Below are positions 1 through 6,490 of a stretch of DNA of 8,317 bases, one piece after another. A model generated the notes under the pieces. It worked only from the letters and a program-made list of their open reading frames with translations, was not told the origin of the DNA and did not search any database. The position numbers and the translations under genes were made by a program. The stretch's first letter is position 1; the number at the start of each line of letters is the position of its first letter. The stretch lies in the NCBI GenBank assembly GCA_050694055.1, contig JBOGWX010000048.1, positions 1-8,317 of the forward strand. The letters are read 5' to 3'. This DNA is from WHSV01 sp050694055 (GTDB lineage Bacteria > Actinomycetota > CADDZG01 > WHSQ01).

Positions 1-188
1 GTGAGGGCGCGCTGATGGCCGAGCACCGACGACTGTAACGTAAGTGGAGCGGCCGTGGCCGCAAGACGCTCTACTCCCTCGGCGCGCGCCAGCCGGAAGT
101 CGAAGTCGCCCGGGCCTCCTCGCCGGACCTTCAGTTGCGCTCGGCCTCCTGCTTGCGGAACCAGCTCGGGTGATGCCAGGCCGCCCAC
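1..188 (-). CDS. 5' part of a gene running off the left edge, possibly formate dehydrogenase accessory protein FdhE
   Basis: A minus-strand frame is open from inside the end of fdnI to the window edge. It reads like protein, with a segment RLARAEGVERLAATAAPLT and then VLGHQRAL. The other open frame here is Arg-rich and looks non-coding. An amphipathic Ala/Leu/Arg segment ending in a 'HQ-R-L' pattern resembles the N-terminus of FdhE proteins, which act in maturation of respiratory formate dehydrogenases and are often encoded after the structural genes. That resemblance is from memory and only about 60 residues are visible, so the name is tentative. The start is unclear. GTG at 186-188 overlaps fdnI by 58 bases. 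No ATG, GTG or TTG lies closer to the fdnI stop in this frame, though a CTG at 132-134 follows an AGGAGG at about 10 bases. Confidence 0.42.
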   Translation of the reverse strand, partial: MGGLASPELVPQAGGRAQLKVRRGGPGDFDFRLARAEGVERLAATAAPLTLQSSVLGHQRAL

Positions 189-763
189 GCGCGCGTAACC
201 CTGCCGCCGGTCATGCCCGGCATCGTGCCCGGCAGCATCACCGTGGACATGTAGACGTGAATGATGAAACCGCCCACGGTCAGCAGGAAGATGGCATGGT
301 GCAGCAGACGGGCAAACTGGTTCCAGCCACTGCTCATGAGGCCGGGGAACCAGAGCGGGAGGCCCGTAATGAGCAAGGCCACTCCGGTCACGACCGCGAA
401 CCAGAAGTAGCCCTTCTGGCCCGCGTTGAAACGGTCGATGTCGACCTGGCTGTGGCCCTCGCGCACGTAGCTGCGCAGGTCGCGCGCCCACGCACGATCC
501 CTGGCGTCGAAGACCATGTCCCGCAACCACAACACCAGCATCAGTACGACACCGATGGTGAAGGCCACGCCGACGATGGGGTGTAGGAAGCGAACCGTCT
601 GACCCCCGCCCAGGACATCGTAGAGCCACGCCATGCGCGGATAGCCGAGCGCGAACCCCGAGAGCATCAGGTAGATGAAGGTGAGGGCGACGGACCAGTG
701 CAGGACGCGCTCCGCCAGCGAGTAGCGAAGGATCCCTTCCTCTTGTTCGACTCGCACACTCAT
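131..763 (-). CDS. fdnI: formate dehydrogenase gamma subunit, cytochrome b556
   Basis: This 210-residue integral membrane protein anchors the formate dehydrogenase in the cytoplasmic membrane. It passes electrons from the beta subunit through two b-type hemes to quinone. The length is close to E. coli FdnI (about 217). Four hydrophobic segments are visible at roughly residues 24-40, 60-80, 119-139 and 152-174. The likely heme-ligand histidines are H22 in ERVLHW, H61 in RFLHP, H155 (or H156) in LLHHAIF and H169 in IIHVYM, matching the E. coli ligand spacing. The ATG overlaps the fdnH stop codon as ATGA (760-763), implying translational coupling. A purine-rich AGAAGG at 773-778 precedes it by 9 bases. 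It is the third gene of the operon. Identification is firm; the Fdn versus Fdo distinction cannot be made. Confidence 0.95.
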   Translation of the reverse strand: MSVRVEQEEGILRYSLAERVLHWSVALTFIYLMLSGFALGYPRMAWLYDVLGGGQTVRFLHPIVGVAFTIGVVLMLVLWLRDMVFDARDRAWARDLRSYVREGHSQVDIDRFNAGQKGYFWFAVVTGVALLITGLPLWFPGLMSSGWNQFARLLHHAIFLLTVGGFIIHVYMSTVMLPGTMPGMTGGRVTRAWAAWHHPSWFRKQEAERN

Positions 764-1731
764 GGGCGCTCGCCTTCTCCCCGATTGGATTCCTCAGGAA
801 TCTGCGTCTCTCCCTCGGCCGCGCGGCCCTTCTCCCGGGCGGAGGCAACGGCCTTGTCCTCCGCAGGCGGGAACCTGCGGCCGGTCCGCAGGAAGAAGAG
901 CCCTGCGCCCAGCAGTCCCACCCAGGTGGCGAGCGACCCGAGCTTGCGCAGTCCGCTCATGACGGGGAAGAAGCTGGCGCCCTTTACCGTCGGCTCATCC
1001 GGGAGCCCGTACTCGTCGAGCATCTCGCCGCGCGGCACGACGTACATCATGTGCAAGCCCTTGACTCCCTCGGGGTCGTATAGGAGCGCGTCGTCGAAGC
1101 CGCGGTCCCTGAGCTTGGCCACCTTCTCCTCACCGTAGTGAAGCATGTCCTCCTTGGTCCCGAAACGGATCGACCCGGTGGGACAGGCCTTGACGCAGGC
1201 AGGCTCCATCCCGTTGCTGATGCGCTCGACGCACATCGTGCACTTGTAGACCTTCTTCGTCTTGGAGTCGAAGCGCGGGATGTCGAAGGGGCATCCGCTG
1301 ACGCAGTACTGGCAGCCGATGCACTTGTCCTGATCGAAGTCGACGATGCCATTCTCGTACTGCACGACCGCGCCCGGTGCGGGACACGCCAGCAGACAAC
1401 CCGGTTCCTCGCAGTGCAGACATGAGTCCTTGCGAATGAGCCAGGCGAGGTCGTTGCCTTCGAGCTCCACCTCGTTGAAGCGCATGAGGTCCCAGGTTGA
1501 AGCGGTGAGGTCCTCGTGGCTCTGATAGCCGCCGAAGTTGTGGGTCTCCTCGACTTCGAGGTCGTTCCACTCCTTGCAGGCGACCTCGCAGGCCTTGCAG
1601 CCGATGCAGAGGTCGATGTCTACGAGCTTGGAGACCTCGACCTGCCTGATGGAGTGATCCCGACGGATGTTGGTGCCGGAGGAAGGAGTCGCCGACTTCC
1701 GCTTGACCGCGAGACCGAGCTCGGTTGTCAT
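760..1731 (-). CDS. fdnH: formate dehydrogenase beta subunit, four [4Fe-4S] ferredoxin protein
   Basis: This 323-residue electron-transfer subunit carries electrons from the catalytic subunit to the cytochrome b subunit. Sixteen cysteines form four cluster motifs: C42/C45/C48/C52, C104/C107/C112/C116, C137/C140/C143/C147 and C164/C167/C179/C183. Segments such as CIGCKACEVACKEWND and LIRKDSCLHCEEPGCLLACP are diagnostic of the FdnH/FdxH family. One hydrophobic helix near residues 263-282 is the membrane anchor, as in E. coli FdnH, placing the cluster domain outside the cytoplasm. The C-terminus after the helix is a charged tail of about 40 residues, making the protein some 30 residues longer than E. 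coli FdnH (294). The ATG at 1729-1731 has a strong AGGAGG 7 bases upstream, and 11 bases separate it from the fdnG stop. It shares an ATGA overlap with fdnI. Confidence 0.96.
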   Translation of the reverse strand: MTTELGLAVKRKSATPSSGTNIRRDHSIRQVEVSKLVDIDLCIGCKACEVACKEWNDLEVEETHNFGGYQSHEDLTASTWDLMRFNEVELEGNDLAWLIRKDSCLHCEEPGCLLACPAPGAVVQYENGIVDFDQDKCIGCQYCVSGCPFDIPRFDSKTKKVYKCTMCVERISNGMEPACVKACPTGSIRFGTKEDMLHYGEEKVAKLRDRGFDDALLYDPEGVKGLHMMYVVPRGEMLDEYGLPDEPTVKGASFFPVMSGLRKLGSLATWVGLLGAGLFFLRTGRRFPPAEDKAVASAREKGRAAEGETQIPEESNRGEGERP

Positions 1732-1738
1732 CTCCCTA

Positions 1739-1744
1739 CCTCCT
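1739..1744 (-). promoter_or_regulatory. strong ribosome-binding site of fdnH overlapping the fdnG stop codon
   Basis: The minus strand reads AGGAGG here, a perfect Shine-Dalgarno core 7 bases before the fdnH ATG. It overlaps the TAG stop of fdnG (1743-1745), so ribosomes finishing fdnG stop on this site. This fixes the fdnH start and supports one polycistronic message. Such a strong independent site may also offset reduced ribosome flow caused by inefficient UGA decoding in fdnG; that last point is inference. Confidence 0.8.
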
Positions 1745-4700
1745 AGACCCTCTCGACGTCGACGAGGAATCCCTTGAACTCCGGTGTAGCCGTGGTCGCG
1801 TCACCGATGTAGGGCGTCAACAGGTTCGCCATCTGGGCCGCCTTGCCCTTGCCGTGGCCTCCCGCGTAGTGCCAGTGCACCGGAATGCCGACCTGGTAGA
1901 CGACCTTGTTGCCGAGCCGCAGCGGTCGCATTCGCTTCGTCACCAGCGCCAGCCCCTCGACCTCTCCCCGTTTCGAGCGCACCCTTACCATGTCGGTGTT
2001 CGCGATGCCCTTCTTCTCGGCCAGCTCCACCGGCAGCTCGACGAAGAAGTCGGGCATGGCCTCAACGAGCTGAGGCACGTGCTGGGTGACGAAGTGCTCG
2101 TGCTCGGTGAGCCGGTAGGTGGTGGCCACGTAAGGGAACTCGCTGTCGTCCTCCGCGAAGCTCGCCGGCGCATCCTCGTACATGAATGCAACCGGGTTCT
2201 TGTTGGTGCCGCTGAACGGGTTGGCGATGGGCGACTCGGTCTGCTCGTAGTGCTCGGGGAAGGGGCCATCCAACAGGAGCCCGCCCGGCGCGAACAATCG
2301 TCCGACTCCCTCGCCCGTCATGATGAAGGCGCCGAGGCCGTCCTCGGGTGGGGAATCCGGCACGTAGTCGGGGACATCGCCGACCCACAGGCTCCCGTTC
2401 CAGCGGATCCCGGGACGCGTCTCGTCCCAGGGCTCGCCCTGGGCGTCGGCCGAAGCGCGGTTGTAGAGGACGCGCCGGTTGGCCGGCCACGACCACGCCC
2501 AGTTGTGGAAGTAGCCCATGCCCGTGGGGTCGTCGGTGCCGCGCCGGTCCATCTGGTTGCCGGCCTCGGTGTACGACCCCGTGTAGAGCCAGTTCCCGAT
2601 CGCGGTGGTGCCGTCGTCCTTGGCGTCGAGGAAGGTGTCCAGGAGCAGCCCGGTCGTGAGATCACGCCCATTGATCTCCGCCGAGAGATCCTCCGCCGGC
2701 GGGTCGTCCTGATCCGAGTACTCCCACGTGAGATTGAGTATCGGATCGGGGAAGACGCCGCCCTCCTCCTCGTAGAGCTTCCTCATCCGCAGGAAGAGCT
2801 GAGCGAGGATGTAGTTGTCGTTCTTGATGTCGCCCTCAGCAGGAAGCGCGGCGTGCTTCCACTGCGCCCAACGGCCCGAGTTCACGAACGCACCGGACTT
2901 CTCGATCCAGTGGGTGGTCGGCAAGAAGAACACCTCGGTCTGAACCTCTTCGGGATCGACTCCGGGTGCATGCCAGAACTCCGACGACGCGGTCGGGAAC
3001 GGGTCCATGACTACGAACCACTTGAGATTCGACAGCGACTCGATCACCCGATTCGAATCCGGCCCGACGTTGACGCTGCTCATGCCGCCGTTGAAGAGGC
3101 CGTGGAGCCTCTCGGCGCGCGCCTCGTCGTGGAACGTCATCCACGACCAGTTCTTGTCGGGTTTGGGCAGCCACGAGAACGAGAAATCGTTGTCCTCGGT
3201 TGCAGCCTCACCGAACCACTGCTTGAGCAGGCTCACCGTCATGGCTCGGTATACGGAACCGAAGAAGTTAAGCGAGTTCGGATCGAGCTGGGCGAGCGCC
3301 GCTGCGTTGATGTAGTCGTCGAGGGACTTCATGCCGGGCTTCGGGATCGCCATGTAGCCGGGCAGGATCTCCCACGACTGCGCGTTGTCGGTGTTGCCCT
3401 GGATGTTGGCGTGGCCCCGCTCGGCGTTGACGCCGCCCCCCGGCTTACCGACGTTGCCGAGCAGCATCTGAAGGATGCCGATGCCTCTGATTATCTGAAC
3501 CCCGCTGGTGTGCTGGGTCAGGCCAACCGCATAGACGACGTTGCCGGCCTTGTCCGCCGTGCCGGTGGCGCCGAAGATCTCGGCGATCTCGAGGAACTTC
3601 TCCTCCGGGATGCCGGTTACCTCGGACACCATCTCCGGCGTGTACCGGGAGAAGTGCTGCTTCATGAGCTGGAACACGCTGCGCGGATCCTGCAGCGTCT
3701 GGTCGCGCTTGGCGAACCCCGGCGTCGCCGCCGGAGAGAGAGGAAGAGCACTCCCGTCCGTCCCACCCTCCCTCACCTTCGGAGTCTTCTCCGTGATCGA
3801 CGGTTTCATCTCCGTGCCCGAGATCCGCTCGTAGTCCCACGCCGACGAGTCGTAGAGCCGCGTGGCTTCGTCGTAGCCGGAGAAGAGACCGTCGTCGAAC
3901 TCGAAGTCCTCGCCGACGATGAACGAGGCGTTGGTGTGGAGCTTTACGTAGTCCTCGTGGTACAGCTCGTTCTCGAGCACGTAGTTGATGAGTCCGTTGA
4001 AGAAGGTGACATCGGTCCCCGCGCGGATGGGGGCCCAGAGGTCGGCGACGGCCGACGTGCGCGTGAAGCGCGGGTCAACATGGATGATCTTTGCGCCGCG
4101 CGTGTCGCGCGCTACGTGTGCCCACTTCCACCCGCAAGGATGATTCTCCGCCGGGTTGGCGCCGATCACCAAGAACACATCCGAGTTCTTGAAGTCGACC
4201 CAGTGATTGGTCATGGCCCCCCGGCCAAACGAGGCGGCCAAACTGGCCACCGTGGGGCCGTGTCAGACCCGGGCCTGTTGTTCTATGCCCACCGTCCCGA
4301 GAGCCCTGAAGACCTTGGTCGTAAGATAGCCCTCCTCGTTGCTGATGGTCGCGCCCCCGCCCCATGCGAAGCCCTCGTTGCGGTTGACGATGTTGCCGTC
4401 GTCGTCGGTTTCGACGAAGCGTTCGTCGCGCGCATCCTTCATGAGCCGGGCGAGACGATCGAGCGCGTCGTCCCACGAGATCTCCGCCCACTCGGTCGCG
4501 CCCGGTTCCCGGTGCATCGGCGCCTGCACGCGCTCTTCGCTGACCGCGAGCTGCATCGTGCTCGCGCCCTTCGGGCACAACGAGCCCCCGTTGATCGGAC
4601 TGTCAGGGTCGCCTTCGATGTGGACGAGGTAGGGCTTGGTGTTGAACGAAGTGGTCTCCCCGTGACCCGCGACGTAGGCGATCATCGAGCAGCCGACGCC

Positions 4701-4859
4701 GCAGTAGGGGCACACCGAGCGGATCTCCTTGGCGCGGCTGATCTTCAGCTCGCTCGCCTGCGCGTACGCGGGCTCGAGGTCGAAACCGAAGGTCGCCCAC
4801 GCAGCTCCAGCGGTGCCTGCGGCGGAAACCTTGAGGAAGTCCCGACGAGTCAGCTCCAT
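1743..4859 (-). CDS. fdnG: formate dehydrogenase alpha subunit, selenocysteine-containing, Tat-exported
   Basis: This is the catalytic subunit, which oxidises formate to CO2 at a molybdenum (or tungsten) bis-MGD site. It has 1038 residues when the in-frame UGA at 4263-4265 is read as selenocysteine 199 (E. coli FdnG: 1015 residues, Sec196). The N-terminus MELTRRDFLK is a twin-arginine signal, with probable cleavage after AYA near residue 33. A [4Fe-4S] site follows: C50, C53, C57 and C95, then the conserved Lys in CPKG. The context QARV-Sec-HGPTVASLA and the later FGRGAMTNHWVD, GLFSGYD, RVLYNRASAD and FPYVATTYRLTEHEH blocks match FdnG throughout. The ATG at 4857-4859 is preferred over one at 4899-4901 because it puts the Tat motif at the N-terminus and has GAGGA upstream. 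A Pro/Ser/Thr-rich insertion of about 32 residues lies near residues 346-380. A program that ends the gene at UGA would wrongly split it at 4263. Confidence 0.96.
4233..4251 (-). promoter_or_regulatory. bacterial SECIS element directing selenocysteine insertion
   Basis: On the mRNA strand the 19 bases GGTGGCCAGTTTGGCCGCC fold into a 7-bp stem (one U-G pair) with a 5-base AGUUU loop, starting 11 bases after the UGA. Counting from the U of UGA as 1, U17, G23 and U24 are present. In E. coli fdhF these are the bulged U and the loop G-U recognised by SelB. Here U17 faces G31, so it may be a wobble pair rather than a bulge. The element lies inside the coding sequence, as is usual in bacteria. Position and loop identity are seen directly; SelB recognition is inferred. 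Confidence 0.88.
4263..4265 (-). other. in-frame UGA selenocysteine codon of fdnG (Sec199)
   Basis: The minus strand reads TGA between codons for QARV and HGPTV. E. coli FdnG has the same QARV-Sec-HGPTV context, where Sec ligates the molybdenum. The downstream hairpin at 4233-4251 supports recoding. Reading continues without another stop for 839 codons in the same frame, which argues against a degenerating gene. Confidence 0.94.
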
Positions 4860-4876
4860 GCGGCCCCCGATCCTCG

Positions 4877-4896
4877 CCCCCACAAGCCTGTGGGGG
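4877..4896 (-). promoter_or_regulatory. GC-rich hairpin in the fdnG leader, next to the ribosome-binding site
   Basis: CCCCCACA and TGTGGGGG are perfect 8-base complements around a 4-base loop. In the fdnG transcript the hairpin ends one base before the GAGGA (4871-4875) that precedes the ATG at 4859 by 11 bases. No T-run follows on either strand, so it does not look like an intrinsic terminator. It could affect translation initiation or mRNA stability, or be a DNA-level operator. The structure is certain; the function is a guess. Confidence 0.5.
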
Positions 4897-4902
4897 GACA
4901 TT

Positions 4903-4924
4903 CCCTGCTCGTGCCCTGCTCGTG
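4903..4924. repeat. perfect 11-bp tandem repeat upstream of fdnG
   Basis: CCCTGCTCGTG occurs twice head to tail (4903-4913 and 4914-4924) with no spacer. Eleven bases is about one helical turn, so the two copies present the same face of the DNA, an arrangement common for regulator binding sites. It lies about 45-65 bases upstream of the fdnG start, near where the promoter or early leader would be. It could equally be a recent slippage duplication. Confidence 0.5.
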
Positions 4925-5003
4925 ACTAGTTAGACCGTACTACCCAGGAAGATGTTGGTCTAGTCGAACGTGTGAAGTTCAGTAGGGTGTTGTGACCAGT
5001 TAG
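4924..5003. promoter_or_regulatory. divergent regulatory region between fdnG and mrp with spaced repeat elements
   Basis: The two genes are transcribed away from each other, so both promoters should lie in 4860-5014. GACTAGTTAG (4924-4933) and GACCAGTTAG (4994-5003) are direct copies with one mismatch, 70 bases apart. GGTCTAGTC (4957-4965) lies between them and is a partial inverted copy of the left element: GACTAG...ACC after dropping four bases. A short GAAC-N7-GTTC dyad is at 4966-4980. No convincing -35/-10 pair could be picked by eye on either strand. The repeats suggest a regulator site shared by both operons, which is inference. Confidence 0.4.
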
Positions 5004-5014
5004 CTCGGCTTGGT

Positions 5015-6163
5015 TTGCTCGAAAGGCTGACCGAGGCGGCCGGGAGGCGACACCTGTCACAGGCAAGCGCGATCACCGAGGAGGACGTCCGCAGGGCATT
5101 GGGCTCGGTGGACGATCCCGAACTGCACCGGCCCCTCACCGAGCTCAACATGGTCCGGGGCGTCGTGGTCGCCCCCGGCCGGGTCCGCGTGTCGGTCGCC
5201 CTCACCGTGGAGGGCTACCCCCTCAAAACCAAGCTCCACGACGACGTCATCTCGGCGGTGAAAACACTGGGTGCCGAGCAGGTGTACGTCGACTTCACGA
5301 CCATGACCGACGACCAGCGCAAAGAGCTTCGGCGCCAGCTTCACGGCGACGGCGCGGTCTCAATGGGCGACGTTTTTACATCGTCGAGGGTTATCGCCGT
5401 GGCCTCTGGCAAGGGCGGAGTGGGCAAGTCGTCGGTCAGCACCAACCTCGCCGTGGCCCTGGCCCGACGCGGCCAGCGCACCGCAATCATCGACGCGGAT
5501 GTCTACGGGTTCTCTATCCCGCGCATGATCGGCATCGATCGAAAGCCCGTGATCATCGATCGGATGATCGTGCCGCCCGAAGCACACGGCATCGCGGTGA
5601 TCTCGATCGGATTCTTCGCCAGCGAGAACAATCCCGTCATTTGGCGAGGACCGATGCTCCACAAGGCGCTTACGCAGTTTGTCACCGACGTCTACTGGAA
5701 CGACCCCGACATCGTCATCATCGACATGCCGCCGGGAACGGGCGACGTGTCGCTCACCATGGCCCAGTTCCTGCCGGCGACGGAGATCATCGTGGTGACC
5801 ACCCCCCAGCCCGCAGCGCAGCGCGTGGCGCAGCGGGCCGCATACATGGCCCGCAAGGTGAATCTTGCGGTTTCCGGAGTCATCGAGAACATGAGCTGGT
5901 TCACCGGACGCGACGGCTTTCGCTACGACCTCTTCGGCTCCGGAGGGGGTGAACTCCTGGCGCAGGAGCTGGGGGTCCCTTTGCTGGGCCAGATCCCGCT
6001 GGTTCCAGCTCTGCGCGAGGGCGGCGACGTGGGCGCTCCGATCGTCGTCGCAGAACCCGACTCGGAGGCGGCACACACGATCGACGCGGTCGCGGGGAGG
6101 CTGCTCGACATGAGCGCGCGCCGTATCCGGCTTCCCGTCGTGAACATCGCCAAGCCCTCGTAG
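5015..6163 (+). CDS. mrp: Mrp/ApbC family P-loop ATPase with N-terminal DUF59 (MIP18-like) domain
   Basis: This 382-residue cytoplasmic protein belongs to the Mrp/ApbC/NBP35 family, linked to carrying or loading Fe-S clusters onto apoproteins. Residues 19-95 form a DUF59/MIP18-like domain (VDDPELHRPLTELNMV), and residues 124-360 form the MinD-like ATPase. The deviant Walker A is SGKGGVGKSS at 131-140, IDADVYG is at 159-165, and the Walker B-like IIDMPPGTGD is at 235-244. There is no cysteine anywhere: the usual DUF59 Cys in GCPL is Tyr68, and the C-terminal CxxC after ENMS is replaced by WFTGRDG. The start is TTG at 5015. An in-frame stop at 4973-4975 and no ATG or GTG between them leave no better upstream start, and the ribosome site is weak. 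It is divergent from the formate dehydrogenase operon and converges on the DUF971 gene with a 6-base gap. Confidence 0.93.
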   Translation: MLERLTEAAGRRHLSQASAITEEDVRRALGSVDDPELHRPLTELNMVRGVVVAPGRVRVSVALTVEGYPLKTKLHDDVISAVKTLGAEQVYVDFTTMTDDQRKELRRQLHGDGAVSMGDVFTSSRVIAVASGKGGVGKSSVSTNLAVALARRGQRTAIIDADVYGFSIPRMIGIDRKPVIIDRMIVPPEAHGIAVISIGFFASENNPVIWRGPMLHKALTQFVTDVYWNDPDIVIIDMPPGTGDVSLTMAQFLPATEIIVVTTPQPAAQRVAQRAAYMARKVNLAVSGVIENMSWFTGRDGFRYDLFGSGGGELLAQELGVPLLGQIPLVPALREGGDVGAPIVVAEPDSEAAHTIDAVAGRLLDMSARRIRLPVVNIAKPS

Positions 6164-6169
6164 CGAGGC

Positions 6170-6490
6170 CTAGAAACGGGTGCAGAGCTCACAACGGCAC
6201 CACGTCCGCAGCGTCTCCCACCGGTAGACGCCGGTCTCGTGTCCATCGTTCCACTGCAGCGACAATCCCCAGCCCCCGACGAGCTCGGCGCCTGTTACCT
6301 CGAGGGTTTGAGACACTCCCGGGTGGGGCCAGATCGTTTCCCCTCGCGCGCGCAGCTCGCGGCACTGGGCGCAGGTGCAGCTCCGTCGCAACCCTACGAG
6401 CTCGAAGCGGGACAGGTGTTCGTCGGCCCAAACCACCACGAGGGTGTCCGCCTCGAGGTCGACCGATTGGGCCCGAGTCTCGAGATTCAT
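6170..6490 (-). CDS. DUF971 (GBBH-like N-terminal domain) cysteine-rich small protein
   Basis: This 106-residue protein resembles the DUF971 family, which is related to the zinc-binding N-terminal domain of gamma-butyrobetaine hydroxylase. Visible hallmarks are an acidic strand followed by DEHLSRFELVGLRRSCTCAQCR (residues 23-44) and, near the C-terminus, WNDGHETGVYRWETLRTWCRCELC (80-103). It has two CxCxxC motifs: C38/C40/C43 and C98/C100/C103. DUF971 genes are often next to mrp/apbC genes, as here, which has led to suggestions of a role in Fe-S metabolism; the biochemical role is not established. The ATG at 6488-6490 overlaps the stop of the upstream hydrolase gene as ATGA, which fixes the start and implies co-translation. 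A longer reading from 6796 in this frame lies within the hydrolase gene and is not supported. Confidence 0.85.
   Translation of the reverse strand: MNLETRAQSVDLEADTLVVVWADEHLSRFELVGLRRSCTCAQCRELRARGETIWPHPGVSQTLEVTGAELVGGWGLSLQWNDGHETGVYRWETLRTWCRCELCTRF

Noticed and set aside
44..586. Plus-strand open frame opposite fdnI
   Set aside because: Arg- and His-rich composition with no domain, and antisense to a well-conserved membrane protein.
4263..4265. Premature stop making fdnG a pseudogene or two separate genes
   Set aside because: The stop is UGA at the known Sec site, the SECIS hairpin follows, and both halves are fully conserved and in the same frame.
4877..4896. Intrinsic terminator
   Set aside because: The stem is strong, but no T-run follows on either strand and it lies between divergent genes just before a ribosome-binding site.
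4263..4901. Upstream fdnG start at the ATG at 4899-4901
   Set aside because: It would place 14 extra residues before the Tat motif and lacks a properly spaced ribosome-binding site. The ATG at 4857-4859 matches the family N-terminus.
1725..4925. A 1066-codon open frame on the plus strand, antisense to the whole of fdnG
   Set aside because: It mirrors fdnG almost exactly, is very rich in Arg, Val and Leu with no recognisable domain, and is the expected antisense shadow of a high-GC gene. The minus-strand product is clearly FdnG.
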